A stretch of 64,000 bases of DNA from positions 53,312-117,311 of the forward strand of contig JALHPZ010000019.1 in NCBI GenBank assembly GCA_022842245.1. Direction: 5' to 3'. Below are positions 15,910 through 23,719 of the stretch, in pieces (positions within the stretch are counted from its first letter, which is position 1; each line of letters starts with the position of its first letter). The notes beneath the pieces are model-generated. The model was not told where the DNA came from and did no database searches. It saw only the letters and a list, made by a program, of their open reading frames with translations. The translations under genes and the position numbers were made by a program. This stretch comes from Gemmataceae bacterium. Its GTDB lineage: Bacteria; Planctomycetota; Planctomycetia; Gemmatales; Gemmataceae.

Positions 15910-16659
15910 TCAGAACAGGTCCGCGAACGCGGGGAGGAAGGGACGGATCGCGGGCGCGGATGGGGCAAACGAGAGTCGTCGCGAGAAGGAGCGGATTCGC
16001 GGATCGGCCTCCAAACTCTGCGAATACCGGTAGTCGCGCGCGGCCCAATCGGGCGGGAATCCTTTCGCGTGAATGCGAATACCCGCGAGGCTGCCGGGGA
16101 ACCGGAAACTGGCGTTGTTCCCGAACTGCCCGATACCGACCGTTGTGATCGGCGTGGAATACAGAGTCCCCGCCGCAGACGCCCGCTCAACCCCATCGAC
16201 GAAAACCTTGGACACACCACTAAGGTGAATTGCTACGCATCGGTGCCATTTCCCATCGTTTGCAATCGCGGTTGACTCGATGGCTTGCCCACCGGAATTC
16301 GGGTAGAAAGCAAGTTTGCCATTCGAGAGTCCAATCCAAATTAAGTTGTACCATCCAACCGCGACATAATTCCCGGCCCAACTGAGCGTCTTCCACCAAA
16401 ACGCTACAGTCAAGCCAGCCGATCCACTCGGATTGTAAGCCGTAGCCGCTTGGTTCGACCCGTTGAGTTTCCAGCCAAGTTGTCCGCCTGGTGCGAAATC
16501 CACGGGTGGGCCGTTCAGGATGACTGCGTCGCGGCGGCGAACCGAAAAGTCCGGCATCAACGACGAACTGCCCGGCAAGGCGGGATGGCGCAGGTAAAGA
16601 CCGCGCAACTCCGCGTTGTCCGGGTGATCCGTCGCCAACCTGCCAGCATCGAAGAGCAT
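15910..16659 (-). CDS. LamG/concanavalin-like lectin domain virion protein
   Basis: A 249-residue protein whose middle region has the pattern of LamG/laminin-type beta-sandwich domains: GLTVAFWWKT, then NDGKWHRCVAIHLSGVSKVFVDG and GSLAGIRIHAKGFP. Such domains bind carbohydrate and occur on phage tail fibres. The N-terminal 40 residues match a peripheral attachment segment (TDHPDNAELRGLYLRHP). It is the last gene of the leftward appendage operon, with its start touching the upstream stop. A receptor-binding role is inferred. Confidence 0.75.
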   Translation of the reverse strand: MLFDAGRLATDHPDNAELRGLYLRHPALPGSSSLMPDFSVRRRDAVILNGPPVDFAPGGQLGWKLNGSNQAATAYNPSGSAGLTVAFWWKTLSWAGNYVAVGWYNLIWIGLSNGKLAFYPNSGGQAIESTAIANDGKWHRCVAIHLSGVSKVFVDGVERASAAGTLYSTPITTVGIGQFGNNASFRFPGSLAGIRIHAKGFPPDWAARDYRYSQSLEADPRIRSFSRRLSFAPSAPAIRPFLPAFADLF

Positions 16660-17165
16660 CAGGCCGCCGTCTGGTAAACCGGAGTCACGTCGATGACGTG
16701 ATTGCCTCCGGTAGAATTCAGATTCACGCCGGTGTTGTGCGTGACGAACACGAGGAACTTCTTCGGCACGACGCCACCGAAGAGGGAGGCCACGGATACG
16801 GGACCGAACGGGTATTCGCGGTTGCTCGTCGTCGCGTCAACAGCCATCACGGCCGCGAGTTTGGCAAACCCGTCCCGAACGCCAGCGCTGGTGATCGTCT
16901 TGGCCGCGTCGGAACCGGTGAAGCCGTCAGGCCATGTCGGCGTGTCGTTCAGGATGGCGACGACGTAGATCCGGATTTCCGTGTTAATCGTGGGGGTCGT
17001 GCCGACGGTGATCTTCCCAGCCAGCAGGTAGTCCAGGTACTTGTTGCTGGTGTTGTCGATCAGCGTGGATTCCCGACCAGCCAGCCACGTTGAAGACGTG
17101 GCGAGCGAAGCCGGCGAAATCGTCACGGCCGACGAGGCCGCGTATTCGATCTTGATGTCGGCCAT
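16659..17165 (-). CDS. Virion appendage protein, unknown
   Basis: A 168-residue beta-rich protein with many Thr, Ser and Val residues and no signal peptide. The segment INTEIRIYVVAILNDTPTWPDG and the ending NHVIDVTPVYQ are typical of phage fibre or baseplate-associated proteins, but no family is certain. It adjoins its neighbours with 1-base overlaps in the leftward appendage cluster. It is called structural on context. Confidence 0.65.
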   Translation of the reverse strand: MADIKIEYAASSAVTISPASLATSSTWLAGRESTLIDNTSNKYLDYLLAGKITVGTTPTINTEIRIYVVAILNDTPTWPDGFTGSDAAKTITSAGVRDGFAKLAAVMAVDATTSNREYPFGPVSVASLFGGVVPKKFLVFVTHNTGVNLNSTGGNHVIDVTPVYQTAA

Positions 17166-17644
17166 CAGTTGTTTCCGTTTCGAATCAGGCCAATCTCATT
17201 CGCCGAGACTTCCCGGCCGAGCAGTTCATCGGCCCGCGAGATCTTCACTTCCCCGGCGAGCAGCTCCGCGGTGAACTCGTCCGGCACAAGCCCCTGCGGC
17301 AGTTGGCCCAAGCCGGCCGAGAGTTCCGCGACGCCGGCTTTCAAGCCTTCGTCGCTCTCGACGACGAGCCAGATGGCGGCGAACAGGCAGTACAGCCCGA
17401 AATCCACGGCCCCGCCACCGTACGGGGCCGGCATCGCGCGCGTATCGACCACCCACCGAACGAGACCGAGGACCGCCGGGAATCGCGCAAGCGTCGCGGC
17501 CACGTGCCGACGCGGGACGTAGCCGGCCCGATCCCGGCGGTTGAAGACCGCCGCCGCGTCCGCGTCCCGGCCCTCCGCGACGAGCGAGGCCAGTTCCGCG
17601 TAGAGTGGTTTCGCCGGGTCGGTCCATTCGCTCGCGAGGCTCAT
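17165..17644 (-). CDS. Hypothetical protein in appendage operon, 159 aa
   Basis: A mainly helical 159-residue protein. It includes LYAELASLVAEGRDADAAAVFNRRDRAGYVPRRHV-like sequence near the N-terminus and a hydrophobic stretch VDFGLYCLFAAIWLVV in the middle. It is packed between virion-like genes with 1- to 4-base overlaps. It may be an assembly chaperone or accessory for the fibre proteins beside it. No known family recognised. Confidence 0.6.
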   Translation of the reverse strand: MSLASEWTDPAKPLYAELASLVAEGRDADAAAVFNRRDRAGYVPRRHVAATLARFPAVLGLVRWVVDTRAMPAPYGGGAVDFGLYCLFAAIWLVVESDEGLKAGVAELSAGLGQLPQGLVPDEFTAELLAGEVKISRADELLGREVSANEIGLIRNGNN

Positions 17645-17967
17645 ACTTCAGTGCTCCACCAGCCGAGGTAGACCCCGCTGGAAATCCGCTTGAAGGTGTA
17701 GACCGTGTACTTGTTCGCGGCGGTGTTCGGCGCGGGCGTCGAACCCTGCCAGAGCACGCCGGAGAACATCGTCAGCGTTTTGCCGCCCGTGCCGTCCTGC
17801 TTGGCGATCAGGGAGAAGGTCAGCCCGTCCGTGTCGCCGGACAGCGCCAGCGTGCGGTTCCCGCCGAGCGTGACGCTGAATTCGTTCGCGCGATTGCACG
17901 GCAGCGTGATGGTCGCCCCGTCGGAAACGGGCAGTGGCGGCCGGCTTTGTCGCGACAGGATTTCCAC
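17641..17967 (-). CDS. Small fibre-like virion protein
   Basis: A 108-residue beta-rich protein. The pattern ATITLPCNRANEFSVTLGGN, then LTFSLIAKQDGTGGKTLTM and the ending SGVYLGWWSTEV, resembles phage tail-fibre C-terminal domains in which short strands stack. It overlaps the next leftward gene by 4 bases. Receptor-side or tip function is inferred from composition and position. Confidence 0.65.
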   Translation of the reverse strand: MEILSRQSRPPLPVSDGATITLPCNRANEFSVTLGGNRTLALSGDTDGLTFSLIAKQDGTGGKTLTMFSGVLWQGSTPAPNTAANKYTVYTFKRISSGVYLGWWSTEV

Positions 17968-17983
17968 GCGGACGTCGCTCCGA

Positions 17984-18778
17984 TCAGCCGAGGACGACGA
18001 CGGTGAACTGCGCCGACGACGGCGCGGCAGCGAATCGGAGCGTGACGGTGTTCGTCGTCGTGCGCTCCACGTCGCACAGGACCGTGTCGTACGGAGAGCC
18101 GGTCCGGTAGACCTGCACCGTCACGACCCGCGTGCCGAGGTTGTGCGTCACGGTGTATTCGGTGTTCGAGCCGTCCCCGACCGTCGTCGTGTACTTCAGT
18201 TTCCGATTCGCGTAGGTCGCCAGTTTGAGCGGCGTCACGATCCGGGCGTCATCGGAGCCGGCGTCGACTTCGCCCTGCGTCGCGAGTTCGGCCACGCCGG
18301 CCGTCGTTTCGCTCGCCGCCGCGGCGGCGGCCCCGAAGGAGGTGAACGTGACGGTCGACGAGTCGATGGTGCCGTTGACCTGCGTTTGCCGCCAGGACGT
18401 GCCGCCGTTCGCGGTGCCTTCCTCGACGACGACGACCGCGCCTTCGAGTTCGGCGAACGTGCTCGCATCCAGCGCGCGAGTCGCGGCCGATGCCGCGCCG
18501 TTCCAGACATAGAGGCCGTTTTGCGATCCGGTCGATTGATCCTTCGCGAGGAAGCGATCCCCGCTCGACATCGTGACGCCGTCGATGGTCGAACCCGGCG
18601 AGGCGAGGTTGATGTTCGCCGTGCTGGCGACGCGGACGGCGTCCTTCCAGTTCAGGCCCTCGACGGCGGAATTGAGCTGCGCGACGGTCGCCGGGTGTTG
18701 TGGGGCCGTGCCGTCCGGCAGATTGACGATCCGCGCGCCGCTCGTGAAGTCCAGGTCCTGCCAGATTTGGATCGACAT
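17984..18778 (-). CDS. Tail-fibre protein
   Basis: A 264-residue protein with typical phage tail-fibre sequence. The N-terminus has VNLPDGTAPQHPATVAQLNSA, a common fibre attachment motif. The body has repeats such as SGDRFLAKDQSTG and NGLYVWNGAA. The C-terminus carries YTVTHNLGTRVVTVQVY, a motif shared with the adjacent 114-residue protein. Fibres of this kind bind the host surface. The gene is preceded by a 7-bp gap. Assignment by sequence style is good. Confidence 0.8.
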   Translation of the reverse strand: MSIQIWQDLDFTSGARIVNLPDGTAPQHPATVAQLNSAVEGLNWKDAVRVASTANINLASPGSTIDGVTMSSGDRFLAKDQSTGSQNGLYVWNGAASAATRALDASTFAELEGAVVVVEEGTANGGTSWRQTQVNGTIDSSTVTFTSFGAAAAAASETTAGVAELATQGEVDAGSDDARIVTPLKLATYANRKLKYTTTVGDGSNTEYTVTHNLGTRVVTVQVYRTGSPYDTVLCDVERTTTNTVTLRFAAAPSSAQFTVVVLG

Positions 18779-18785
18779 TTTCGCC

Positions 18786-19130
18786 TCATAAGGAACAGAA
18801 CGCGGTTCCGGTTTTCGCGGCCACGAACGAAATCAACGCCTGATTCGCGCTCGCGTGGGTGATCGCCGCGAGGATCTCCTGCCCGCCCGTGTCGCGAACG
18901 GCGATGACGGGCCGGGTGCCGAGGTTGTGATTCACGGTCCAAGTGCTCGCGGGCGACGCCTGAGTGTGTAGATAGCTGGCGCTGCTGGTTCCCGGCGGGC
19001 CGGGCGGACCGGCCTGAACGTCGATGACGGCGGGATCGCCATCCGAGACGACAACCTCGATGACGCCGCCGACCTCCACCTCCGACGCGACGGAATACTC
19101 ACTGCGCGCGGTGATGACGTAGTCGGCCAC
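18786..19130 (-). CDS. Short fibre protein with collagen-like GPPGPPG and NHNLGT motif
   Basis: A 114-residue protein. A brief collagen-like stretch (AGPPGPPGTSS) joins an N-terminal beta region to a C-terminal domain TWTVNHNLGTRPVIAVRD. That C-terminal motif recurs in the neighbouring 264-residue fibre (VTHNLGTRVVTVQV). Collagen-like triplets promote trimer formation in phage fibres. It likely forms a fibre segment or adaptor together with its neighbour. Confidence 0.75.
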   Translation of the reverse strand: MADYVITARSEYSVASEVEVGGVIEVVVSDGDPAVIDVQAGPPGPPGTSSASYLHTQASPASTWTVNHNLGTRPVIAVRDTGGQEILAAITHASANQALISFVAAKTGTAFCSL

Positions 19131-19133
19131 GGG

Positions 19134-19508
19134 TCACTCCACGGGTCCGCCATCGGCGAGCACTACAACGGGAACGGTTCCGAGCCGCTTCCCCAAGCCG
19201 GAGTTTCCCGTCAGTTCGTCGGTCGCGAGGAAGACCTCGAGCGCGTCCCCCTTGGGGACGTTGGCCGGTTCCCGGGTCCACTCCGACGGCAACCGGAAGA
19301 CCAGGTGGGAAATGCCGTCGATCGTCTCGGCGGCCCCTTCGTTGTCCGGTTCGCCCGGCTCATACTTCAGCCTTGCCCGGTAGTTCGCCCGCGTCAGGTA
19401 CAGGTAGCCGGGTGTTGTGGCGAAGTTGACGTAACTGGCGTCCGGCTTCCTCACCTTGAGGACCAGCGCCCACGGTCTCCCCTTGATGATTGGCGGGATC
19501 GCAGCCAT
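19134..19508 (-). CDS. Hypothetical appendage protein with shared leader element
   Basis: A 124-residue beta-rich protein, including LVLKVRKPDASYVNFATTPG and ISHLVFRLPSEWTREPANVPKGD. It resembles small neck, baseplate or fibre-base proteins in style, with no definite family. It starts 20 nt after a copy of the TCAGGCAAC element and has no Shine-Dalgarno sequence. It is therefore likely the first gene of a transcript running to about 15910. Confidence 0.65.
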   Translation of the reverse strand: MAAIPPIIKGRPWALVLKVRKPDASYVNFATTPGYLYLTRANYRARLKYEPGEPDNEGAAETIDGISHLVFRLPSEWTREPANVPKGDALEVFLATDELTGNSGLGKRLGTVPVVVLADGGPVE

Positions 19509-19517
19509 TCCCGATAG

Positions 19518-19537
19518 AGGGCGCGGGGGTTGCCTGA
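19518..19537 (-). promoter_or_regulatory. Shared late-gene element, copy 2
   Basis: Leftward reading TCAGGCAACCCCCGCGCCCT. It is followed 20 nt after the conserved TCAGGCAAC by ATG 19508, with no purine-rich ribosome-binding site between. It separates the upstream Cys-rich gene (stop at 19554) from the fibre genes. Confidence 0.7.
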
Positions 19538-19553
19538 CGGGATCGGCTTGGGA

Positions 19554-19940
19554 TCAGAATCGGCCGGAATCGACGAAACCCGGGCAGTCCTGGCAGTCAT
19601 CGCCCGGCACGGCTTCGGCGACCTCGCCGAGGTGCTCCATCACATCGCGTTGCCGCGAGCGGCATTCGTGCCGGCACATCCAGCCGCTCGCGCATCCGGC
19701 GCGCACTTCGATCCGGTCGCCCAGGTCGACGCAACGCCGCAGGTGCCGGCCGCCGGCCTCGCCACACTTCGCCGCCGCGGCGACTTCGCCATCCGATCGG
19801 ACGGCGATCTCCAGCCGGAACCGCAGATGCGGACGGCGTGCCTTGCGTCGGGCGATCTGCCGCTCCCACTCGGCGCGACGAACGGCGATCCACGCGGCCG
19901 AGAACGGTATTTGTGAACGGTCTCGCTTGGCCTTCCCCAT
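19554..19940 (-). CDS. Basic cysteine-rich protein, 128 aa
   Basis: A 128-residue protein starting at ATG 19940, overlapping the upstream stop. The N-terminal half is strongly basic (VRRAEWERQIARRKARRPHL). The rest has spaced cysteines, including WMCRHECRSRQ and DDCQDCPGF, that could bind metal or form disulfides. Similar Cys-rich proteins occur near adhesin genes, but I recognise no family. It is part of the leftward appendage cluster. Confidence 0.55.
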   Translation of the reverse strand: MGKAKRDRSQIPFSAAWIAVRRAEWERQIARRKARRPHLRFRLEIAVRSDGEVAAAAKCGEAGGRHLRRCVDLGDRIEVRAGCASGWMCRHECRSRQRDVMEHLGEVAEAVPGDDCQDCPGFVDSGRF

Positions 19941-20419
19941 CAGACTTGCACTCCCGTGCCCCCGACGGTGCCGGTGAAGCACTGGCCTTCGAACGGTTCC
20001 CCGTTCTGGTAGAGTTGTTGGGCCGTGATCGCGAACGTCGCCGGATCGCAATCCGTCAGGCTGGTCGTCGTCGCCGGGTCGTCCATTTCCTGCACATACC
20101 CGCCGCATTCCCCGGCCTTGTAGAGGGTGATGTTCCCCGCGACGAACGAGCAACTGCTGTCCGACGAGATGCCCCAGCCGACCGTGACCGTCCAGCCGTC
20201 GATCAGGGCGGTGCCGAAGAAGTTGAACATCCCGCCCGATTCGCCGGTGTAGAAGACCTCCACGGTCCCGCCGTCGAGGAAGGCGAGGTCGCCCGTGCCG
20301 GCGAGCGTGAACAGGTAGTCGCGCGCGATCGCCGCGCAACCGGGGCAGTCCACGAACAGCTTGCAGCATTCGCAGCCCTCGGGGATCGCGAACGTCACGG
20401 TCCGGGTCAGGATGGGCAT
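19940..20419 (-). CDS. Cysteine-rich virion-like protein, 159 aa
   Basis: A 159-residue beta-rich protein. The N-terminus has a cysteine cluster (EGCECCKLFVDCPGC). A glycine-rich beta region follows (GTVEVFYTGESGGMFNFFG), with further cysteines. It overlaps the end of the glycosyltransferase-methyltransferase gene by 13 bases and is co-translated with it. A structural appendage role is likely from context. No family recognised. Confidence 0.6.
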   Translation of the reverse strand: MPILTRTVTFAIPEGCECCKLFVDCPGCAAIARDYLFTLAGTGDLAFLDGGTVEVFYTGESGGMFNFFGTALIDGWTVTVGWGISSDSSCSFVAGNITLYKAGECGGYVQEMDDPATTTSLTDCDPATFAITAQQLYQNGEPFEGQCFTGTVGGTGVQV

Positions 20420-21918
20420 TGCCAGAGCACCGCCGTTTTGTCACGGATCTTGACGTAGCGCGTCGGGGCCAGCGACTTCAGCGGCTCCATGTCGGGGTGC
20501 AACGGCCGGTAGCCGCCGAGGAACGTATCGTCGCCGTCGGCCTGCTGGTGAACGTCCTGCGTGAAGCAGAGCCACTTCCAGCGGCCCGACGACCGGCACC
20601 ACGCCACGAAGTCGGTGATCATCCGGTTCGGCCAGTGGTGCAGCACGTCCCGGCAGAGCAGCACATCCGCCGGCGGGAGCGAGTCCCGGTCGCGGTAGAA
20701 GTCGGCGACTGCGAAGGTGCGGTCGGGGAAACGGGCGCGGTTCGCCTCGATGACGCTCGCGGCGACGTCGACCCCGTGGTAACGCTCGAAGTGCAGCCGC
20801 GCGAGAATGGAGCCATCGCCGCACCCGGCGTCGGTGGCCGTCCGCCAGCCGCCCACGAGGGCGAGCGAGTTGATGAGCCAGCCGTAGTCTTGCGCGTCCG
20901 GCCCGACGCTGCCCATCCCCGACCCGCGACCCCAGACGTTTCGGCGGTACATGGCCGGGAACACTTCGGCGGCGCTCCGGTCACCGAACTGCTTCACCAG
21001 CAACTCCCAGACGCGATCCTCGGCCGGCAGGTGCCGTGCCGGGGCGTGCGAGACGTTGCGGCTGCCGGCGGGGGAGTCTTCGGGACGGAAGAGTTTCCCG
21101 CGACAGCGATGCACGATCCAGTCCCGGCCATCGGCCTGGCAGATGAACGCAGGGAAACGCCACGTCGCATGGCCGAAGCAGAGCAGGGGACCCGGCAGGG
21201 CGGCGAACGCGATCCGCCACGTGTCCTGGTCCCCGTAGCCGTGGTGGTAGTAGAAGTCGGAGTGCTGGTTCATCCAGTGGCTGAGGACCACCTGCCGCCA
21301 GCACGCGGCGAGGTCGATCATCAACTGCCCGCCCTGGATGGCCGGCACACCGCCCGACCCGGCCGGCCAGACGTTCGGCCACTTCACCGTCCGGTCGTTC
21401 CCCGGCAGGTCGATCCAGAACGCGAATTTCCCGGCGGATCGGGCCAGCAACGGTCGCAGGTCCGCCACGCCGTAGGCGTCGGCGTCGAGGTAGGCCACCC
21501 GGTCGAGCGCCGTGTGCGTCAGCGCGTAGTGCTTCGACTCCCAGCCGTTGAGGATGCGCGCGTCGCCCAACCGGTCGGCCATCGCCCGCGAGTCCACGAT
21601 CCGCACGTCGAGGTCGGCCACGTCGGCCGGTTCGACCGGCTCGGCTTCCCCCCGGTGCCAGACTTCGATGGCGTCCGGGTAGCCGGCCTCGCGCAGGAGC
21701 CGGCAGCCAATCGCGATCCCCGGCCAGTACTTCCCCCCGCCACAGTAGAGGACGCCGTCGCCGCCCCCGCCGGCGCGGTCGGGCCAGCGGTCGCGGGCAA
21801 GGAGCGATTCCAACGCCCGGCGGTGCGCCCGGACCGTGTCCGACGCGGTGGCGCGGGCGCGGTCGAGGCCGGCCGGACCGGCGAGCGGATCGTCGAAGCC
21901 GGGCAGGAGCGGAGTCAC
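20407..21918 (-). CDS. Fused glycosyltransferase-methyltransferase
   Basis: A 503-residue two-domain enzyme. The first half resembles MNN1-type mannosyltransferases: WPGIAIGCRLLREAGYPDAI, NGWESKHYALTHTALDRVAYL, and the nucleotide-sugar/metal motif D145-A-D147. The second half is a Rossmann SAM-dependent methyltransferase with motif I DAGCGDGSILARL (363-375) and an acidic residue after HGVD. The start is GTG 21918, overlapping the upstream stop as GTGA; the longer open frame upstream is an alternate-frame shadow. Its place among fibre genes suggests modification of virion glycans or of host surface sugar. Substrates are unknown. Confidence 0.82.
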   Translation of the reverse strand: MTPLLPGFDDPLAGPAGLDRARATASDTVRAHRRALESLLARDRWPDRAGGGGDGVLYCGGGKYWPGIAIGCRLLREAGYPDAIEVWHRGEAEPVEPADVADLDVRIVDSRAMADRLGDARILNGWESKHYALTHTALDRVAYLDADAYGVADLRPLLARSAGKFAFWIDLPGNDRTVKWPNVWPAGSGGVPAIQGGQLMIDLAACWRQVVLSHWMNQHSDFYYHHGYGDQDTWRIAFAALPGPLLCFGHATWRFPAFICQADGRDWIVHRCRGKLFRPEDSPAGSRNVSHAPARHLPAEDRVWELLVKQFGDRSAAEVFPAMYRRNVWGRGSGMGSVGPDAQDYGWLINSLALVGGWRTATDAGCGDGSILARLHFERYHGVDVAASVIEANRARFPDRTFAVADFYRDRDSLPPADVLLCRDVLHHWPNRMITDFVAWCRSSGRWKWLCFTQDVHQQADGDDTFLGGYRPLHPDMEPLKSLAPTRYVKIRDKTAVLWQCPS

Positions 21919-22880
21919 GGGGAACCCCCGGTGGAACAGCGGGGCACGCGCACGATCCGGGTCGGGATCGACAGGGTGAAGCTGCCGGTGCAGGTGCCGC
22001 CGTCGTTGGAAATGGAGATGTCGCCGACGAACAGGCAGCCGTCGCCCGACCCGGACCCCGATTCGCCGGACCCGCTGGCCGGGCAGTCGAGGACGTGGAT
22101 CTCCTCGCAGTCGTCCCCGGACCCGCTTCCGGAGTCGCCCGAATCCCCGGAGTCGCCACTGGTCACCGGTCCGGCGGGATCGTCGCGCGTCGTGTAGCAG
22201 GGAACGCTGCCGATACTGCCCTGTCGGACCACCTGATAGCGGTCGCCCACGACGAGCTTCCGGCCGTTCATGTCGTCGACGTAGACCTCCTCGCCATAGT
22301 CCTCCCACGGGTCGAGCAGGCATTCCCGGCGCTGGAGGTAGCCGGTGTAGGCGTTGTGGCCGACGCCGCTCGCCAGCGAACCGACGCCGGAGGGCCAGTT
22401 CCCGGACTCGTCGGCCTCGAACGCGGACCCCTCGCAATCGGAGCCGCCCGAACCGGCCGCGACGCGCGCGCTGCCGGTGATGCGGACGATGAGGTCGGTG
22501 TCGCCGGCGCTCGCGCGTGCGAACGAACCGGAGAAGCCATCGGCACCGCCGCTGAACGAGAAGCCTTTTCGGCCCTTGCGCAGGAGCCAGGAGCCGGCCG
22601 CCGGCCCCCATTCTTCGTTGAGGGCCGGTTCACCGTCGGCGGGATCGTAGGCGACGGGGCCGAGCGGCACGAACCGCACGAGGCCCCGCACGCCGTTATT
22701 CAGGGTTCCCGATCCGTTGACGTAGACGTGCGGATCGTCATCGGCGTTGGGCTTGCCAACCACGCGGACGCCGTCCGCTCCCGGGGCGGATAGCCGGACG
22801 AGTCCGTAGGGCGGGATGTCTTCGCCGGAGGAATTGAGTACCGGGATTCCCGGTACATTCAGGAACGGATCGCGATCCAT
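21915..22880 (-). CDS. Virion protein with Gly/Ser/Asp-rich linkers
   Basis: A 321-residue protein. The N-terminus (FLNVPGIPVLNSSGEDIPPYG) looks like a phage decoration or attachment domain. A Gly/Ser/Asp-rich low-complexity linker with repeated SGDSGD and SGSGSGD units lies near 22020-22160. Several cysteines flank the linker. The start is 21 nt after a shared TCAGGCAAC element and lacks a Shine-Dalgarno sequence. It heads the leftward operon that includes the glycosyltransferase. Confidence 0.7.
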   Translation of the reverse strand: MDRDPFLNVPGIPVLNSSGEDIPPYGLVRLSAPGADGVRVVGKPNADDDPHVYVNGSGTLNNGVRGLVRFVPLGPVAYDPADGEPALNEEWGPAAGSWLLRKGRKGFSFSGGADGFSGSFARASAGDTDLIVRITGSARVAAGSGGSDCEGSAFEADESGNWPSGVGSLASGVGHNAYTGYLQRRECLLDPWEDYGEEVYVDDMNGRKLVVGDRYQVVRQGSIGSVPCYTTRDDPAGPVTSGDSGDSGDSGSGSGDDCEEIHVLDCPASGSGESGSGSGDGCLFVGDISISNDGGTCTGSFTLSIPTRIVRVPRCSTGGSP

Positions 22881-22890
22881 GCCCGGTTCA

Positions 22891-22910
22891 GGGTCGCGGG
22901 CGTTGCCTGA
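22891..22910 (-). promoter_or_regulatory. Shared late-gene element, copy 3 (left arm of back-to-back pair)
   Basis: Leftward reading TCAGGCAACGCCCGCGACCC, with ATG 22880 following 21 nt after the conserved 9-mer. Only 12 bp separate it from the oppositely oriented copy at 22923. The pair therefore faces outward toward two divergent operons. Confidence 0.72.
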
Positions 22911-22922
22911 TGCGCGGCTTCC

Positions 22923-22942
22923 TCAGGCAACCACCGCGGCCC
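22923..22942 (+). promoter_or_regulatory. Shared late-gene element, copy 4 (right arm of back-to-back pair)
   Basis: Rightward reading TCAGGCAACCACCGCGGCCC, followed 20 nt after the 9-mer by ATG 22952. This is the only plus-strand copy and heads the only rightward virion operon. The gene start at 22952 is chosen because of this spacing. Confidence 0.72.
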
Positions 22943-22951
22943 CGTGGACTC

Positions 22952-23710
22952 ATGCGGTACGGGATCGACGGCACCCTGCTCGATAACAACGTCGTGCGTT
23001 ACACGCGGCAGATCGAGGCCGTGAAGAACGCGCGCGGCGTTCCGCTCTCCCACCGGCACTTCCACAACGTCACCGTCCTGCTTGCGTCCTACCAGTCCGA
23101 CACGATCGCGCGGCAGAAGGACTTTTCCCGGCAGGAGTGGAATCTCCGGTCGCTGTTGTCCAAACGGAACCGCGTGTTCGCGTTCTACCACGACGACGGC
23201 ACGCCCACGGACGCCGTGCTGACGCCGGTCGGATCGATCTCGGGGACGGACTGCCTGCGGATCGACAATCCGGAAGAGGGCCGCGGCGAGTACACGAGCC
23301 AGCGGACGATGCGGTTCGTCGTGACGGGGACCTACCCCGTCGGCGATCCTCGCGGCGCGCTGGTGGACTTCAAAGAAACGCTGACGTTTCAGGGCGATGG
23401 CGCGCCGCCGTGGGAAGACGAGTGCATGTTCCTCGGCACGGTCGTCCGGATGGTCTATCTGCCGAAGAGCCGGTGTTTCGCGTTCCAGTCGGGTTCGGCC
23501 ACCGGGTACCTCGACTACCCGAAGTTCGGCGGTCCGCACGGCGCGCCGGTGTCGTTCTGGCCGCAATGGTACAAGTCCGAACTGTCGCGGTACACGCTCG
23601 GCGACGCGGTGGGCGATGGCGACACGCTGACGAATTACCCGCTCAGTTGGAGTTACACGCACGCGCGGTGGGGCACGCCGTTCACTGGCATTCCCCACCA
23701 GTGGAAGTAA
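22952..23710 (+). CDS. Virion/tail protein, unknown, 252 aa
   Basis: A 252-residue protein starting MRYGIDGTLLDNNVVRYTRQ. It contains RQKDFSRQEWNLRSLLSKRNRVFAF, then GEYTSQRTMRFVVTGTYPV and a C-terminal THARWGTPFTGIP, all typical of tail- or baseplate-type beta proteins. It is the first gene of the rightward tail block. ATG 22952 is preferred over an upstream ATG (22910) because it has the conserved 20-nt spacing from the shared element. Specific family not recognised. Confidence 0.7.
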   Translation: MRYGIDGTLLDNNVVRYTRQIEAVKNARGVPLSHRHFHNVTVLLASYQSDTIARQKDFSRQEWNLRSLLSKRNRVFAFYHDDGTPTDAVLTPVGSISGTDCLRIDNPEEGRGEYTSQRTMRFVVTGTYPVGDPRGALVDFKETLTFQGDGAPPWEDECMFLGTVVRMVYLPKSRCFAFQSGSATGYLDYPKFGGPHGAPVSFWPQWYKSELSRYTLGDAVGDGDTLTNYPLSWSYTHARWGTPFTGIPHQWK

Positions 23711-23719
23711 GGGTGAACG

